DNA of 38,722 nucleotides from Companilactobacillus kimchiensis (GCF_001438805.1 NZ_JQCF01000025.1:1-38722), one strand, 5' to 3'; numbered from the stretch's first letter, positions 1-11,960 are shown. The notes: generated from the letters alone by a model not told the origin. Numbers and translations: made by a program.

Positions 1-53
1 AGAACATCACCTTGCCATGGTGGGGGTCGCGAGTTCGAATCTCGTCTTCCGCT
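1..53 (+). tRNA. tRNA-Gly (GCC), 3' part
   Basis: The window opens inside a tRNA. The anticodon arm has stem TCACC/GGTGG around loop TTGCCAT, giving anticodon GCC at 14–16. The T arm contains TTCGAAT, and the acceptor 3' strand CTTCCGC is at 46–52 with discriminator T53. The CCA end is not encoded, so it must be added after transcription. The 5' acceptor strand and D arm lie outside the window. Confidence 0.93.
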
Positions 54-72
54 TCAGAGAAGCGAATAAGTT

Positions 73-114
73 AAAAAGGGTAGTTAATTCTAATAAGAAT
101 TGATTGCCTTTTTT
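73..114 (+). terminator. intrinsic terminator after tRNA-Gly
   Basis: A 19-bp stem, including several G·U pairs, closes a 4-nt loop (AATA). Its arms begin AAAAAGGG and end GCCTTTTTT, so the 3' arm runs into six T residues. It lies about 20 nt after the tRNA and separates it from clpC. Confidence 0.85.
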
Positions 115-264
115 CGTTCTCTCAAAAGGATTCTTAATTAAATAATTGTTCCAGATTGGAAATCTGATTTAAGTATATTAATTCAATGAATGTGTTAGGA
201 TTCTAGTGAAAGCAGTTATAATTGATTTATTAATTATCTGATTATGCTTCATAAGGTAAATTAA

Positions 265-292
265 TTGCTTTTTTAAAAAACACAATTATACT
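265..292 (+). promoter_or_regulatory. candidate clpC promoter
   Basis: TTGCTT (265–270) and TATACT (287–292) are separated by 16 nt. An alternative is TTAGGA (195–200) with TATAAT (217–222), also 16 nt apart. By eye I find no CtsR operator (direct repeat of AGGTCAAA) and no CIRCE element between the tRNA terminator and clpC. The rest of this spacer is AT-rich with nothing recognisable. Confidence 0.35.
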
Positions 293-329
293 TTCTAAAC
301 AGACACTTAAAAAGTAGAGGTAACGTTAA

Positions 330-2825
330 ATGGACAAAGTATTTACCGAAAGCGCCAAAAATGCACTTGTGTTAGCTCAAGAACAAGCTAAGACATTTCA
401 TCATAATGCTGTTGGAACTGAGCACATTTTACTTGGCCTAACAATGGAAAATGATGGTATCGCCGGTATTACTTTGAGAGATCTAGCTGTTAGTGATCAG
501 GATGTTGAAGAGGAGATTGAACATCTGACAGGTTATGGAGATGTCTCATCTAATACCGCTAAGGGAATTTATTTGCCTTATTCTCCTAAGGGGCAATTGA
601 TTTTAAGTGATGCGGAGGAAACTTCTAACCTATATAAGGCTAACCGTATCGGTACAGAACATATTTTGTTAGCAATTCTTGACGACGCTGATAATTTAGC
701 AAATCGTATTTTAGTTAATTTGGGATTAAGCTTAGCCAAAACTAAGTCATTACTATTAAATAAAATGGGAATGTCAAATAAAGCTGGTCGTCGTGGTATG
801 GCTGCTAATTTGGCATCCAAACAAAAGAAACAACAAGCTCAGGCTGGTGGCACTCCAACTTTGGATTCATTAGCTCGTGACTTAACTAAGATGGCTCAAG
901 ACAACCAAATCGATCCTGTTATTGGTCGTAAGGAAGAAGTTGAGAGAACCATCCAGATTCTTAGTCGTAGAACTAAGAACAATCCAGTTTTAGTTGGTGA
1001 ACCTGGTGTTGGTAAAACTGCCATTGCTGAAGGTTTAGCAATTGCCATCGTTAAAAAAGAAGTTCCAATTGATATGCAAAGTAAACGGATCATGATGCTT
1101 GATATGGGTTCATTAGTGGCTGGTACTAAGTATCGTGGTGAGTTTGAAGATCGTTTGAAGAAAATCATCGAAGAAATTTATCAAGATAAGCACGTAATTC
1201 TATTTATTGATGAATTGCATACTTTGATTGGTGCCGGTGGTGCTGAAGGGGCAATTGATGCTTCCAATATTTTGAAACCTGCTTTGGCACGTGGTGAATT
1301 ACAATTGATCGGTGCAACGACCTCAAATGAATATCAAAAATATATTGAAAAAGATACTGCATTGGAACGTCGTTTTGCTAAGGTTCACGTTGAAGAACCA
1401 ACAGCAGAAGATTCAGTTAAAATTCTTGAGGGACTACGTCCTAGATATGAACAGCATCATGGTTTAACTATTTCTGATGAAGCTGTTAGGGCAGCGGTTC
1501 GCTTATCAACTCGTTATTTGACCAACCGTTTCTTACCTGATAAGGCGATTGATTTGATGGATGAGGCTTCAGCTAAAGTTCGAATTCACAACGTGTCAAA
1601 GAACAACAAACTCGAAGATCTAACTAATCAATCAATGAAGCTATTGAATGATAAGAACAATGCCATTCTTGATCAGGATTTTGAAAAGGCTGCTAAAATC
1701 CGTGAAGAAGAACAGGATGTACAGGCTGAACTTGCGAAACTAAAGAATAGAAAATCAGCTAATAATAAAAAACCAGTTGTTACAGCCGATGATATTGCCG
1801 AGATTATTGCTCAATGGACGGGTGTTCCGGTTAAACAGATCACTCGTAAGGAAAGCGAACGTCTACTTAATCTTGAAAAAGAATTACATAAGCGTGTGAT
1901 TGGTCAAGATGACGCTATTAATGCTGTTTCTCGTGCTATTCGTCGTGCCAGAAGTGGTATGAAAGATCCTGCTCGTCCAATTGGCTCATTTATGTTCTTG
2001 GGACCTACTGGTGTTGGTAAGACTGAACTTGCTAAATCAATTGCTGAAGTTATGTTCGGTTCAGAAGACAATTTGATTCGAGTAGATATGTCTGAATATA
2101 TGGAACAATACAGTACTTCGAAATTGATTGGTTCAGCACCTGGTTACGTTGGTTTCGATGAGGGTGGACAATTAACAGAAAAGGTTAGAAATGAACCATA
2201 CTCAGTTGTTCTACTAGATGAAGTTGAAAAAGCCCATCCAGATGTTTTCAATATTTTACTACAGGTCCTTGATGATGGTATCTTAACGGATGCTAAGGGA
2301 CGTAAGGTTGATTTTAGAAACACAATTATCATTATGACTTCAAACTTGGGTGCAAGATCACTTGAGGAAGATAAGTCGGTTGGTTTTGGTGCCAAGGATG
2401 TTCATAACGACTACAAAGAAATGCAAGAACGAATCAATGCTGAATTGAAGAAGTTCTTCCGTCCTGAATTCTTAAATCGTCTTGATGAAACAATTGTCTT
2501 CAAATCATTAAATAAAGAACAACTCAAAGAAATTGCTAAAATCATGAGCAACAATTTGAGAAAACGTTTGGCCGAAAGAGAAATCAAGCTAGTTATTTCT
2601 CCAAGTGCTTATAGTGACTTGGTTAAGGATGGGTACAATCCTGAATATGGGGCTCGTCCAATGAGAAGAACTATTCAGCGCGAGATTGAAGATCCAGCCA
2701 GTGAACAACTCTTAATGGGTAAAGTTAAAGCCGGTGATTCGATCAAGGTTGGATCAAAGAAGGGCAAGTTGAATGTTACAGTCGATAGTCCTGAAGATAA
2801 GAAGACACTAACTACTCAAAAATAG
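330..2825 (+). CDS. clpC: ATP-dependent Clp protease ATP-binding subunit ClpC
   Basis: This is a class I Hsp100 unfoldase that feeds substrates to ClpP in the cytoplasm. It has 831 aa, the usual ClpC length. The order is: a double Clp-N repeat (about 1–145), first AAA+ module with Walker A GEPGVGKT (223–230) and Walker B VILFIDE (289–295), a UVR-like coiled segment (about 445–475), and second AAA+ module with Walker A GPTGVGKT (558–565) and LLDEVEKA. The ClpP-docking loop tripeptide VGF is at 684–686, so it can partner ClpP. The start ATG follows GAGGT. In many lactobacilli ctsR precedes clpC; here a tRNA-Gly does. rpoB follows but has its own promoter, so the two are probably separate units. 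Confidence 0.97.
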   Translation: MDKVFTESAKNALVLAQEQAKTFHHNAVGTEHILLGLTMENDGIAGITLRDLAVSDQDVEEEIEHLTGYGDVSSNTAKGIYLPYSPKGQLILSDAEETSNLYKANRIGTEHILLAILDDADNLANRILVNLGLSLAKTKSLLLNKMGMSNKAGRRGMAANLASKQKKQQAQAGGTPTLDSLARDLTKMAQDNQIDPVIGRKEEVERTIQILSRRTKNNPVLVGEPGVGKTAIAEGLAIAIVKKEVPIDMQSKRIMMLDMGSLVAGTKYRGEFEDRLKKIIEEIYQDKHVILFIDELHTLIGAGGAEGAIDASNILKPALARGELQLIGATTSNEYQKYIEKDTALERRFAKVHVEEPTAEDSVKILEGLRPRYEQHHGLTISDEAVRAAVRLSTRYLTNRFLPDKAIDLMDEASAKVRIHNVSKNNKLEDLTNQSMKLLNDKNNAILDQDFEKAAKIREEEQDVQAELAKLKNRKSANNKKPVVTADDIAEIIAQWTGVPVKQITRKESERLLNLEKELHKRVIGQDDAINAVSRAIRRARSGMKDPARPIGSFMFLGPTGVGKTELAKSIAEVMFGSEDNLIRVDMSEYMEQYSTSKLIGSAPGYVGFDEGGQLTEKVRNEPYSVVLLDEVEKAHPDVFNILLQVLDDGILTDAKGRKVDFRNTIIIMTSNLGARSLEEDKSVGFGAKDVHNDYKEMQERINAELKKFFRPEFLNRLDETIVFKSLNKEQLKEIAKIMSNNLRKRLAEREIKLVISPSAYSDLVKDGYNPEYGARPMRRTIQREIEDPASEQLLMGKVKAGDSIKVGSKKGKLNVTVDSPEDKKTLTTQK

Positions 2826-2837
2826 GCTACTTGACTA

Positions 2838-2866
2838 TTGACATCAATAGTGCTTAGTAGTATTAT
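2838..2866 (+). promoter_or_regulatory. rpoBC promoter
   Basis: TTGACA (2838–2843) and TATTAT (2861–2866) are separated by 17 nt, close to the sigma-A consensus. It starts 13 bp after the clpC stop and would give a leader of about 200 nt before rpoB. Confidence 0.8.
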
Positions 2867-2872
2867 CTATTT

Positions 2873-3075
2873 TGAGATTCAAAGTTCAAATTGCAGATCA
2901 CGATCTATTGTCCGTGGTTATGCCAAATAAAAACGCAAAAATAGATTTTTTAGATTCTATTTTTGGTTTTTTTTTGCCTAAAAACAGGTTAAAAGAGCGT
3001 TTTCAGGCAAAATGTAATCAAACTGTAATATTGTTTGATCTGCATTTGGACAAATTATATGTTGAGGTGAAAAAT
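2873..3075 (+). ncRNA. structured rpoB leader (candidate Lacto-rpoB RNA motif)
   Basis: This 5' leader contains two adjacent hairpins. The first pairs CAAAAATAGA (2936–2945) with TCTATTTTTG (2956–2965) and is followed by nine Ts (2967–2975), like an attenuator. The second pairs TTTTGCCTAAAAAC (2972–2985) with GTTTTCAGGCAAAA (2999–3012), a 14-bp stem with one A·C mismatch. It uses part of the T run as its 5' arm. Lactic acid bacteria are known to carry a conserved Lacto-rpoB RNA upstream of rpoB. Assigning this leader to that class rests on position and hairpin content, not on a covariance-model match. Confidence 0.55.
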
Positions 3076-6000
3076 TTGACTTATCATAACGTTAATTATG
3101 GTGCACACCGTGTTCGTCGTAGTTATGCAAAGATCAAGGAAGTACTTCCACTGCCAAATTTGATTGACATCCAAACTAATTCTTATAAATGGTTCCTAGA
3201 TGAGGGACTAAAGGATATGTTTGACGATATTATGCCAATCGATGACTTTGCTGGAAACCTTTCTTTGGAATATGTCGATTACAAGTTACTAGAACCAAAA
3301 TATACTGTTGAAGAAGCTCGTGCACATGATGCTAACTTCTCAGCACCATTACATGTAACTCTTAAGTTGACTAATCATGAAACTGGTGAAATTAAAACCC
3401 AAGATGTTTTCTTCGGTGATTTCCCTATCATGACTGATGAAGGAACTTTCATCATCAACGGTGCTGAACGTGTTATTGTTTCACAATTGGTACGTTCACC
3501 TGGTATTTATTACAATCAAGACACAGATAAAAATGGCCGTGTAAACTTCGGTACAACTGTCATCCCTAACCGTGGTGCATGGTTGGAATATGAAACAGAT
3601 GCTAAGGGTCTAGGTTACGTAAGAATCGATAGAACTAGAAAACTTCCTATTTCAGAATTGATCAGAACACTTGGTTTTGGTGAAGATTCAGAAATTCTTG
3701 ATATTTTCGGTGAAAACGATACTTTGAACCTTACTCTTGAAAAAGATGTTCACAAAGATACAAGTGATTCACGTGTTGAAGAAGCCTTGAAAGATGTTTA
3801 TGAAAGACTTCGTCCTGGTGAACCAAAGACTGCAGATAGTTCTCGTTCATTACTATATGCTAGATTCTTTGACCCACGTCGTTATGATCTTGCTCCTGTT
3901 GGTCGTTACAAGATCAATAAGAAGTTAAACATCAAGACAAGACTTTTGAACAAAACTTTAGCTGAAACACTTGCTGATCCAGATACTGGTGAAGTTGTTT
4001 TGGCAAAAGATACTCTTATTGACCGTGAAGCAATGAACAAGTTGAGTCCATATCTTGAAAGAGATGACTTCAAAACTGTTACATTACAACCTTCAGAAGA
4101 GGGTGTCCTAACAGACCCTATCACTGTTCAAATTATTAAGGTTTATTCAGAAGCTGATAATGAAAAGGTTGTTAACTTAATTGGTAATGGTCATATTCCA
4201 GCTGAAAACCGTACAATTACTCCTGCTGATATTTTAGCTGGTATCAACTACTTCTTGAACTTAAAAGAAGGCATTGGTAACACAGATGATATTGATCACT
4301 TGGGTAACCGTCGTATTCGTTCAGTCGGTGAATTACTTCAAAACCAATTCCGTATTGGTTTATCACGTATGGAACGTGTTGTTCGTGAAAGAATGTCAAT
4401 TCAAGACTCAGCTACTGTTACACCACAACAATTGATTAATATCAGACCAGTTGTTGCTTCAATCAAGGAATTCTTTGGTTCATCACAACTTTCACAATTC
4501 ATGGATCAGACAAACCCACTTGGAGAACTAGAACACAAGCGTCGTTTATCTGCTCTTGGACCTGGTGGTTTGACTCGTGATCGTGCCGGATATGAAGTTC
4601 GTGATGTTCACTATACTCACTACGGTCGTATGTGTCCTATCGAAACTCCAGAAGGTCCTAATATCGGACTTATCAATAACTTGGCTTCATACGCCATTAT
4701 CAATAGATATGGTTTCATCGAAACACCTTATCGTCGTGTTTCATGGGATACACATAAAGTTACTGACAAGATCGATTATTTAACTGCTGATGAGGAAGAT
4801 AACTACGTTGTTGCTCAGGCTAATACTCCACTAACTGATGATGGTAGTTTTTCTGATGATACTGTCCTAGCTCGTCATAAGGATGATAATATCGAAACAA
4901 CTCCTGAAAAAGTCGATTACATGGATGTTTCACCTCGACAAGTAGTTTCTGTTGCTACTGCATGTATTCCTTTCTTGGAAAACGATGATTCTAACCGTGC
5001 CTTGATGGGTGCCAACATGCAACGTCAAGCTGTTCCTTTGATCAATCCACATGCACCACTTGTTGGTACAAGTATGGAATACATTGCTGCTCATGATTCT
5101 GGTGCTGCATTGTTAGCTAGCCATGCGGGTACTGTCGAATATGTTGATGCTAAAAAAGTTACTATTAAACGTGACGAAGATGGTACAACTGATGAATACA
5201 AAGTAACTAAATTCCGTCGTTCAAATAATGGTAAGAGTTACAACCAAAAACCTATCGTTCGTAAGGGCGAAAAGGTTGCTAAGGGTGACATTATCTGTGA
5301 CGGTCCTGCCATGGAAAATGGTGAATTGGCTTTAGGTCAAAACCCATTGATCGCCTTTATGACATGGAATATGTATAACTATGAAGATGCTATTGTTCTT
5401 TCAGAAAAATTAGTGCGTGAAGATGCTTATACTTCAATTCATATTGAAGAATACGAATCAGAAGCACGTGATACAAAACTTGGACCTGAAGAAATCACAC
5501 GTGAAATTCCTAATGTTGGTGAAGATTCATTAAAGGATCTTGACGAATTCGGAATTATCCGTATCGGTGCTGAAGTTCGTGATGGTGACATCTTAGTTGG
5601 TAAAGTTACACCTAAGGGTGTTACTGAATTATCAGCTGAAGAAAGATTGCTACATGCTATCTTCGGTGAAAAAGCCCGTGAAGTCCGTGATACTTCACTT
5701 CGTGTACCACATGGTGGTGGCGGAATTATCCAAGACGTTAAGGTATTTACTCGTGAAGCCGGCGACGAACTTGATCCTGGTGTTAACATGTTAGTTCGTG
5801 TTTACATCGCTCAAAAACGTAAGATCCAAGTTGGTGACAAGATGTCTGGACGTCATGGTAACAAGGGTACTGTTTCAATCGTTGTACCTCAAGAAGACAT
5901 GCCATATATGCCAGATGGTACTCCAGTCGATATTCTACTTAACCCAATGGGTGTTCCATCACGTATGAATATTGGACAAGTGCTTGATCTTCATTTAGGT

Positions 6001-6684
6001 ATGGCTGCTAGAAAACTTGGCATCCATGTTGCAACACCTGTTTTCGATGGTGTTAGTGATGATGAACTTTGGGATATTGTTAAAGAAGCTGATATGGATA
6101 CTGATGGTAAGTCAATTCTTTATGATGGACGTACAGGTGAACCATTCAAGAACCGTGTTTCAGTTGGTGTTATGTACTACTTGAAACTAGCTCACATGGT
6201 TGATGATAAGTTACATGCCCGTTCAATCGGACCTTACTCACTAGTTACTCAACAACCACTTGGTGGTAAAGCACAATTTGGTGGACAGAGATTTGGTGAA
6301 ATGGAAGTTTGGGCCCTTGAAGCTTATGGTGCCGCATATACACTCCAAGAAATCTTGACATACAAGTCAGATGATATTGTTGGTCGTGTTAAGACTTATG
6401 AGGCTATTGTTAAGGGTGAAAGTATTCCTAAGCCAGGTGTTCCTGAATCATTCCGTGTTCTTGTCAAAGAATTACAAGCTCTAGGACTTGATATGAAAGT
6501 TCTAGATTCACATAAAAAAGAAATTGAACTTAGAGATATGGATGATGACGAGGATGTACAAAACGTCGATGCTTTATCTAAGTTTGCTAAACAACAAGAA
6601 CAAAAACGTGCTGAAGAAGAAGCTAAGAAGTTGGAAGCATCAAAAGATTCAGCCGAATCAACTAGTACAAAATCAGAAAACTAG
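3076..6684 (+). CDS. rpoB: DNA-directed RNA polymerase subunit beta
   Basis: This is the beta subunit of RNA polymerase. The reading frame is open from 2872, but TTG at 3076 is the chosen start. It is preceded by GAGGTG (3064–3069) with a 6-nt spacer, and the protein then begins [17 protein letters not shown], matching family N termini. This gives 1202 aa; the upstream 68 codons are leader RNA. The rifampicin region reads [20 protein letters not shown] followed by LSALGPGG, so the residues equivalent to E. coli D516, H526 and S531 are the sensitive type. The C terminus is Glu/Lys-rich. rpoC follows after 24 nt, in the same operon. Confidence 0.97.
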   Translation: MTYHNVNYGAHRVRRSYAKIKEVLPLPNLIDIQTNSYKWFLDEGLKDMFDDIMPIDDFAGNLSLEYVDYKLLEPKYTVEEARAHDANFSAPLHVTLKLTNHETGEIKTQDVFFGDFPIMTDEGTFIINGAERVIVSQLVRSPGIYYNQDTDKNGRVNFGTTVIPNRGAWLEYETDAKGLGYVRIDRTRKLPISELIRTLGFGEDSEILDIFGENDTLNLTLEKDVHKDTSDSRVEEALKDVYERLRPGEPKTADSSRSLLYARFFDPRRYDLAPVGRYKINKKLNIKTRLLNKTLAETLADPDTGEVVLAKDTLIDREAMNKLSPYLERDDFKTVTLQPSEEGVLTDPITVQIIKVYSEADNEKVVNLIGNGHIPAENRTITPADILAGINYFLNLKEGIGNTDDIDHLGNRRIRSVGELLQNQFRIGLSRMERVVRERMSIQDSATVTPQQLINIRPVVASIKEFFGSSQLSQFMDQTNPLGELEHKRRLSALGPGGLTRDRAGYEVRDVHYTHYGRMCPIETPEGPNIGLINNLASYAIINRYGFIETPYRRVSWDTHKVTDKIDYLTADEEDNYVVAQANTPLTDDGSFSDDTVLARHKDDNIETTPEKVDYMDVSPRQVVSVATACIPFLENDDSNRALMGANMQRQAVPLINPHAPLVGTSMEYIAAHDSGAALLASHAGTVEYVDAKKVTIKRDEDGTTDEYKVTKFRRSNNGKSYNQKPIVRKGEKVAKGDIICDGPAMENGELALGQNPLIAFMTWNMYNYEDAIVLSEKLVREDAYTSIHIEEYESEARDTKLGPEEITREIPNVGEDSLKDLDEFGIIRIGAEVRDGDILVGKVTPKGVTELSAEERLLHAIFGEKAREVRDTSLRVPHGGGGIIQDVKVFTREAGDELDPGVNMLVRVYIAQKRKIQVGDKMSGRHGNKGTVSIVVPQEDMPYMPDGTPVDILLNPMGVPSRMNIGQVLDLHLGMAARKLGIHVATPVFDGVSDDELWDIVKEADMDTDGKSILYDGRTGEPFKNRVSVGVMYYLKLAHMVDDKLHARSIGPYSLVTQQPLGGKAQFGGQRFGEMEVWALEAYGAAYTLQEILTYKSDDIVGRVKTYEAIVKGESIPKPGVPESFRVLVKELQALGLDMKVLDSHKKEIELRDMDDDEDVQNVDALSKFAKQQEQKRAEEEAKKLEASKDSAESTSTKSEN

Positions 6685-6708
6685 TTAAAACTTTAGGGAG
6701 GTTACCTT

Positions 6709-9700
6709 TTGATAGACGTTAATAAATTCGAAAGTATGCAAATTGGTTTAGCATCTCCGGATAAGATTCGTAGTTGGTCTTATGGAGAAGTTAAAAAACC
6801 AGAAACTATCAACTACCGTACTTTGAAACCAGAAAAAGATGGTCTATTCGATGAAAGAATTTTCGGACCAACTAAAGACTGGGAATGTGCCTGTGGTAAA
6901 TACAAACGTATCCGTTATAAGGGTATTGTCTGTGACCGCTGTGGTGTTGAAGTTACTCGTTCAAAAGTTCGTCGTGAACGTATGGCCCATATCGAACTAG
7001 CTGCCCCTGTATCACACATCTGGTACTTTAAGGGTATCCCATCACGTATGGGACTTGTTCTTGATATGAGTCCAAGAAACTTGGAAGAAATTATCTACTT
7101 TGCATCATATGTAGTTATTGATCCCGGTGATACAGATCTAGAAAAGAAACAACTTTTAACTGAAACAGAATACCGTAGCAAGCGTGAAGAATTTGGTAAC
7201 AAGTTCGTTGCTAAGATGGGTGCCGAAGGTATCCGTGATTTACTTAGCCAAGTTGATATGGATACTGAAGTTAAAGAATTACGTGAAGCTTTAAAGAGTG
7301 CCCAAGGTCAAAAACGTACACGTGCGATTAGACGTTTGGATATTCTTAGTGCTTTCCAAAAGTCAGGTAACAAACCTGATTGGATGGTAATGGAAGCTAT
7401 TCCCGTTATCCCACCTGATTTACGTCCAATGGTTCAACTTGAAGGTGGCCGTTTCGCTACTTCTGATTTGAATGATTTGTACCGTCGAGTTATTAACCGT
7501 AATAACCGTTTGAAGAGATTATTGGATCTACATGCTCCTAACATCATCGTTCAAAACGAAAAGAGAATGCTCCAAGAAGCTGTTGATGCCTTGATCGATA
7601 ATGGTCGTCGTGGCCGTCCTGTTACAGGACCTGGTAACCGTCCATTGAAGTCACTTTCTCACATGCTTAAAGGTAAGCAAGGACGTTTCCGTCAAAACTT
7701 ACTTGGTAAACGTGTTGATTATTCAGGACGTTCAGTTATCGATGTTGGACCTACATTGAAGTTCTATCAATGTGGACTTCCTCGTGAAATGGCTTTGGAA
7801 TTGTTCAAACCATTCGTAATGCATGAACTTGTTAAACGTGAAATTGCTTCTAACGTTAAAAACGCTAGAAGAAAGATCGATCGTCAAGATGATGACATTT
7901 GGGATGTACTAGAAGACGTTATTAAAGAACGTCCAGTATTACTCAACCGTGCCCCTACACTTCACAGACTTGGTATTCAAGCCTTTGAACCTGTATTGGT
8001 TGATGGTAAGTCAATTCGTTTGCATCCACTTGCTTGTGAAGCTTATAATGCCGATTTTGATGGAGATCAGATGGCTATCCATGTGCCTCTATCAGACGAA
8101 GCTCAAGCTGAAGCACGTATGTTAATGCTTGCTGCTCACCATATTCTTGCTCCTAAAGATGGTAAACCTATCGTTACTCCTTCACAGGATGTTGTTTTAG
8201 GTAACTATTATCTAACAATTGAAACAAGACATATGACTGGTGAAGGTAAGATCTTCATGGATTCGAATGAAGTTCAAACAGCACTTCTTAATGGTGATGT
8301 TCATTACCATACAAGAATTGGTATTGCAGTTGAATCTATGCCTAACAAGCCATTCAAGGATGACCAAAGAAATAAGATTATGATTACTTCTGTTGGTAAG
8401 GTTATCTTTAACGAAATTCTCCCAGAAGATTTCCCATACTTGAATGAACCAACTGATGATAATTTGACAAACGGTGTTCCTGATAAATACTTCCTTGGTA
8501 AAGGTGAAGATATTCATCAACTTCTTGACGAAATGGAACTTATTGATCCATTAAAGAGTGGTTATCTATCAGATATCATTGCTCAAATCTTCAAGATCTA
8601 CCGTGTTCAAAGAACATCATCATTACTTGATGATATGAAGACGTTAGGTTACACAATCTGTACACTTTCTGGTTTAACAGTTGGTGTTACTGATGTTCCT
8701 AACTTAACTCAAAAACCTGAAATTATTGAAAAAGCTCATAAACAAGTTTCTTCAATTTCTAAGCAATTCCGTCGTGGACTTATCACTGATGATGAACGAC
8801 ATGATCGTGTTATTACGGTTTGGAACGATACAAAGGATGAAATTCAACAATTGTTGATTGATTCATTTGATCCTACTAACCCTATTTCAATGATGTCTGA
8901 TTCCGGTGCCCGTGGTAATATCTCAAACTTTACTCAACTTGCTGGTATGCGTGGACTTATGGCTGCCCCTAATGGTGGTATGATGGAAATCCCTGTTATT
9001 TCTAACTTCCGTGAAGGACTTTCTGTTTTGGAAATGTTCATGTCAACCCATGGTGCTCGTAAAGGTATGACCGATACAGCCTTGAAGACAGCTAACTCAG
9101 GTTACTTAACTCGTCGTCTAGTTGATGTTGCTCAAGATGTTATCGTCCGTGAAGAAGATTGTGGTACTGACCGTGGACTTGTTGTAAGTTCAATTATGGA
9201 AGGTACAGACATGATCGAACCATTGTATGACAGACTTGTTGGTCGTTATACACAAAAGGCAGTTAAAGATCCTGAGACTGGCGATGTTATTGCACCTCGT
9301 GGTGTAATGATGGATGAAGCACTTTCTCAAAAGATTGTTGATGCTGGTGTTACACACGTTACAATTCGTTCAGCATTCACATGTGATACAAAACATGGTG
9401 TATGTAAGAAATGTTACGGTCGTAACCTTGCTACTGGTGAAGAAGTTGAAATTGGTGAGGCAGTTGGTACTGTTGCTGCTCAATCAATCGGTGAACCAGG
9501 TACACAATTGACAATGAGAAACTTCCATACCGGTGGTGTTGCTGGTGGTGATGATATTACTCAAGGACTTCCTCGTGTTCAAGAAATTGTTGAAGCCAGA
9601 AATCCTAAGGGTCTTGCTATCATTTCTGAGGTTGAAGGTACTATTACTGCAATCGATGAAAACCCAGCAGAACACACTAAGGAAATTACTGTTGAAGGTG

Positions 9701-10374
9701 ATATTGATACTAGAACTTATAGTGTTCCTTATACATCAAGTGTTGCGGTTGCCGAAGGTGACCATGTTAAACGTGGTGGTAAGTTAACACAAGGTTCAAT
9801 TGATCCTAAGGAATTGATCAAAGTTACTAACGTCCTACATACAGAAAACTACTTGCTTGCTGAAGTTCAAAAAGTTTACCGTATGCAAGGTGTTGATATC
9901 TCTGATAAGCATTTCGAGGTTATGGTTAGACAAATGCTCAGAAAGATCCGTATTCTTGATCCTGGTGATACAGATGTATTACCTGGTCAATTGATGGATA
10001 TTTCACAATTTACTGATCATAACCGTGAGACATTGTTCAATGGTGGAATCCCTGCTACTGGACGTCCTGTCCTTCTTGGTATTACTAAGGCTTCTCTTGA
10101 AACTAACAGTTTCTTGTCAGCCGCTTCCTTCCAAGAAACAACGAGAGTTCTTACTGATGCATCTATCAGAGGTAAGAATGATCCACTTCTTGGTCTTAAG
10201 GAAAATGTTATCATTGGTAAACTTATCCCTGCTGGTACTGGTATGGCTAAGTACAACCATATGGAACCTAAGAAAGTCGGTCCTATGGCAGACAATTCTC
10301 TGAATGGTGCTTACACAATTTCTGATATTGAAGCTCAAATGAAAGCTGAAGAAGCAGAAAAACAAGAAAAATAA
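6709..10374 (+). CDS. rpoC: DNA-directed RNA polymerase subunit beta'
   Basis: This is the catalytic beta' subunit, 1221 aa, typical for Firmicutes. It starts with TTG after GGGAGG. The N-terminal zinc ribbon has Cys60, Cys62, Cys75 and Cys78. The active-site motif NADFDGD at 447–453 supplies the three Mg-binding aspartates. Trigger-loop and bridge-helix regions are recognisable (for example [17 protein letters not shown]). A second cysteine cluster ([13 protein letters not shown]) is in the C-terminal third. It is cotranscribed with rpoB, and a strong terminator lies 9 nt after the stop. Confidence 0.98.
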   Translation: MIDVNKFESMQIGLASPDKIRSWSYGEVKKPETINYRTLKPEKDGLFDERIFGPTKDWECACGKYKRIRYKGIVCDRCGVEVTRSKVRRERMAHIELAAPVSHIWYFKGIPSRMGLVLDMSPRNLEEIIYFASYVVIDPGDTDLEKKQLLTETEYRSKREEFGNKFVAKMGAEGIRDLLSQVDMDTEVKELREALKSAQGQKRTRAIRRLDILSAFQKSGNKPDWMVMEAIPVIPPDLRPMVQLEGGRFATSDLNDLYRRVINRNNRLKRLLDLHAPNIIVQNEKRMLQEAVDALIDNGRRGRPVTGPGNRPLKSLSHMLKGKQGRFRQNLLGKRVDYSGRSVIDVGPTLKFYQCGLPREMALELFKPFVMHELVKREIASNVKNARRKIDRQDDDIWDVLEDVIKERPVLLNRAPTLHRLGIQAFEPVLVDGKSIRLHPLACEAYNADFDGDQMAIHVPLSDEAQAEARMLMLAAHHILAPKDGKPIVTPSQDVVLGNYYLTIETRHMTGEGKIFMDSNEVQTALLNGDVHYHTRIGIAVESMPNKPFKDDQRNKIMITSVGKVIFNEILPEDFPYLNEPTDDNLTNGVPDKYFLGKGEDIHQLLDEMELIDPLKSGYLSDIIAQIFKIYRVQRTSSLLDDMKTLGYTICTLSGLTVGVTDVPNLTQKPEIIEKAHKQVSSISKQFRRGLITDDERHDRVITVWNDTKDEIQQLLIDSFDPTNPISMMSDSGARGNISNFTQLAGMRGLMAAPNGGMMEIPVISNFREGLSVLEMFMSTHGARKGMTDTALKTANSGYLTRRLVDVAQDVIVREEDCGTDRGLVVSSIMEGTDMIEPLYDRLVGRYTQKAVKDPETGDVIAPRGVMMDEALSQKIVDAGVTHVTIRSAFTCDTKHGVCKKCYGRNLATGEEVEIGEAVGTVAAQSIGEPGTQLTMRNFHTGGVAGGDDITQGLPRVQEIVEARNPKGLAIISEVEGTITAIDENPAEHTKEITVEGDIDTRTYSVPYTSSVAVAEGDHVKRGGKLTQGSIDPKELIKVTNVLHTENYLLAEVQKVYRMQGVDISDKHFEVMVRQMLRKIRILDPGDTDVLPGQLMDISQFTDHNRETLFNGGIPATGRPVLLGITKASLETNSFLSAASFQETTRVLTDASIRGKNDPLLGLKENVIIGKLIPAGTGMAKYNHMEPKKVGPMADNSLNGAYTISDIEAQMKAEEAEKQEK

Positions 10375-10383
10375 TTAATGATT

Positions 10384-10409
10384 AAGACGACCTTAGGGTC
10401 GTCTTTTTT
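10384..10409 (+). terminator. intrinsic terminator of rpoBC
   Basis: AAGACGACC pairs perfectly with GGTCGTCTT around loop TTAG, and the 3' arm merges into a run of six Ts. Confidence 0.95.
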
Positions 10410-10449
10410 GTATAATAATGTTAATTAAAATATATTGGGAGGTTAAATT

Positions 10450-11268
10450 TTGCAAAAACAAGAATTAGTATATCAAGAAACTAAATTTACCTTAGATACT
10501 TATTTTTTAGATCCTATCGCTGATTATGAAACTCAAATTGAACGTCCGTTAGTGATTATTTGTCCTGGAGGTGCCTTCAAATTTCAATCAGACCGTGAAG
10601 CTCAGCCAATTGCTTTGAAATTCAATGCTGAAGGTATGCATGCGGTGGTATTACACTACCAGTTGATTGACGGCCAGCATTCGGTATATCCATTAGCATT
10701 GCAAGAATTAGCAACAACTTTGAATTGGTTAAAGACCCAACAAGCTAAGCATATTAATTTGAAGAAGGTCATCCTGATCGGTTTTTCGGCTGGGAGTCAT
10801 GTAGTGGCAGATTTTAATTCAATTATGCTGGATCCAGAGCAACGTGAAAAAATTTATCCGGCCGAATTGGAAGTTGAACCAGCTGCCAATATTTTAGGAT
10901 ATCCAGTAATCGATATGACCTTGGGCTGGCCTCGTGAAGAAGAGTGGGCAATGAAGATCAGTCCAGACCTTTATTATTGGCAGGCACAAGAACATTTGAC
11001 TAAGAATGGTAAACCAACGTTTATTTGGCAGACTGTGACTGATGCGACGGTACCGGTAATGAATGCTATAATTTATGCCCAAAAGATGGATATGCTAGGG
11101 ATTCCGTATGAAATGCATTTATTCGGATCAGGCAGTCATGGATTATCTTTAGCGACTTATGTAACGCAAAACCCAGGCCAAGAGGACAACTTAAACATTT
11201 ACGATGCAGAGTGGTGGAAACTATGTGTTAATTGGTTAAAATTACAAGAAGTATTACCTAAGTTTTAA
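10450..11268 (+). CDS. alpha/beta hydrolase (acetylesterase/BD-FAE-like)
   Basis: This is a cytoplasmic esterase-type alpha/beta hydrolase of 272 aa with no signal peptide. The putative oxyanion-hole segment is CPGGAF (39–44), the nucleophile elbow GFSAGS has Ser113, the acid is probably Asp198 (TDATVP), and the base His230 (GSHG). This layout fits small esterases/deacetylases of the acetyl-xylan-esterase or BD-FAE type; the substrate cannot be told from sequence. It starts with TTG after GGGAGG. TATAAT at 10411–10416 is a possible -10 without a clear -35. Its 3' end overlaps the convergent comC gene by 11 bp. Confidence 0.85.
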   Translation: MQKQELVYQETKFTLDTYFLDPIADYETQIERPLVIICPGGAFKFQSDREAQPIALKFNAEGMHAVVLHYQLIDGQHSVYPLALQELATTLNWLKTQQAKHINLKKVILIGFSAGSHVVADFNSIMLDPEQREKIYPAELEVEPAANILGYPVIDMTLGWPREEEWAMKISPDLYYWQAQEHLTKNGKPTFIWQTVTDATVPVMNAIIYAQKMDMLGIPYEMHLFGSGSHGLSLATYVTQNPGQEDNLNIYDAEWWKLCVNWLKLQEVLPKF

Positions 11269-11920
11269 TTGAAAAGATCAGATAGATAATTCCAGTAGCA
11301 GTCGTCAAATAAGGAATGAATCTAAATGATCTTTTTTTGTTGGTTAAATAAACACCTATGCAGAGTAGGCAGGCTAAGATTACAATGTTTAAAAATAGCT
11401 GGTAACCAAAAATTAAACTAATGATCGTCAGGACCTCGATATCCCCAAGACCGAATAAATATCGTTTACTTAATAAAAATAGAATTAGATAAGTCAATAA
11501 GGCTAAAGTTAGATGCAATCTAGGATAGATCAGAATTAAAGTAGGCAGACTAAGCAGATAAAAGATCGGATAGATATACCCATAGTAATAATCCATGAAT
11601 CCAAGCAAAATCAACATGATAAAAAAGGGCCAATAGAACCAGTCATCTAGGTGAGCAATCCAACTGAAGAAAAGTCCGCCCAGTAGTTCTTGAAGTGGAT
11701 TAAAAAAATCGATTTGCTTTTTGCAGCTAAAGCACTTACCATGAACTACGAAATAACCTATTATAGGTATAATTTCAAACCATTCTAAAATCCTACGACA
11801 GTGGTCACAGTGAGAACGTCTAGTTACGCTGAGATGTGGATAATCATGCGCAATTACTTTCAGGAAGGAGATAATGCAAGCTCCTAGTATGAAGAAGATA
11901 ATGGATAAAAAGAATTTCAT
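11258..11920 (-). CDS. comC: type IV prepilin peptidase / ComC-like (A24 family)
   Basis: This is a polytopic membrane aspartic protease that cleaves and N-methylates type IV prepilin-like competence pseudopilins (ComGC family) before DNA uptake. It has 220 aa. The start ATG at 11920 follows GAGGTG with a 6-nt spacer; the frame is open for 52 more codons upstream, but they lack family similarity. The N-terminal domain has paired cysteines Cys38/Cys41 and Cys63/Cys66, a zinc-binding signature of the methylase part. Catalytic aspartates are Asp110 (GFMDYYYG) and Asp160 in the GLGD motif. It is divergent from rpsL and convergent with the hydrolase. No pseudopilin genes are in the window. Confidence 0.9.
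   Translation of the reverse strand: MKFFLSIIFFILGACIISFLKVIAHDYPHLSVTRRSHCDHCRRILEWFEIIPIIGYFVVHGKCFSCKKQIDFFNPLQELLGGLFFSWIAHLDDWFYWPFFIMLILLGFMDYYYGYIYPIFYLLSLPTLILIYPRLHLTLALLTYLILFLLSKRYLFGLGDIEVLTIISLIFGYQLFLNIVILACLLCIGVYLTNKKRSFRFIPYLTTATGIIYLIFSIKT
11835..11843 (+). other. DnaA-box nonamer TGTGGATAA
   Basis: This is a perfect match to the DnaA-box consensus (TTATNCACA on the other strand), inside the comC coding region and 109 bp before the second box upstream of rpsL. Confidence 0.45.
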
Positions 11921-11951
11921 TTCAATCACCTCAAGTAAAATTACGGGGCAT

Positions 11952-11960
11952 TGTGGATAA
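11952..11960 (+). other. DnaA-box nonamer TGTGGATAA in the comC–rpsL spacer
   Basis: This is a perfect DnaA-box nonamer in the divergent spacer, 18 nt upstream of the -35 element of the str promoter. The position fits an activator or repressor site, but binding is not shown. Confidence 0.5.

Noticed and set aside
2872-3075. 68-codon N-terminal extension of RpoB in the open frame
   Set aside because: It has no family similarity and lies over leader hairpins. TTG at 3076 has a well-spaced GAGGTG and matches the usual N terminus.
4440-4580. Rifampicin- or streptomycin-resistance substitutions in rpoB or rpsL
   Set aside because: Residues at the classical positions are the sensitive type in both proteins.
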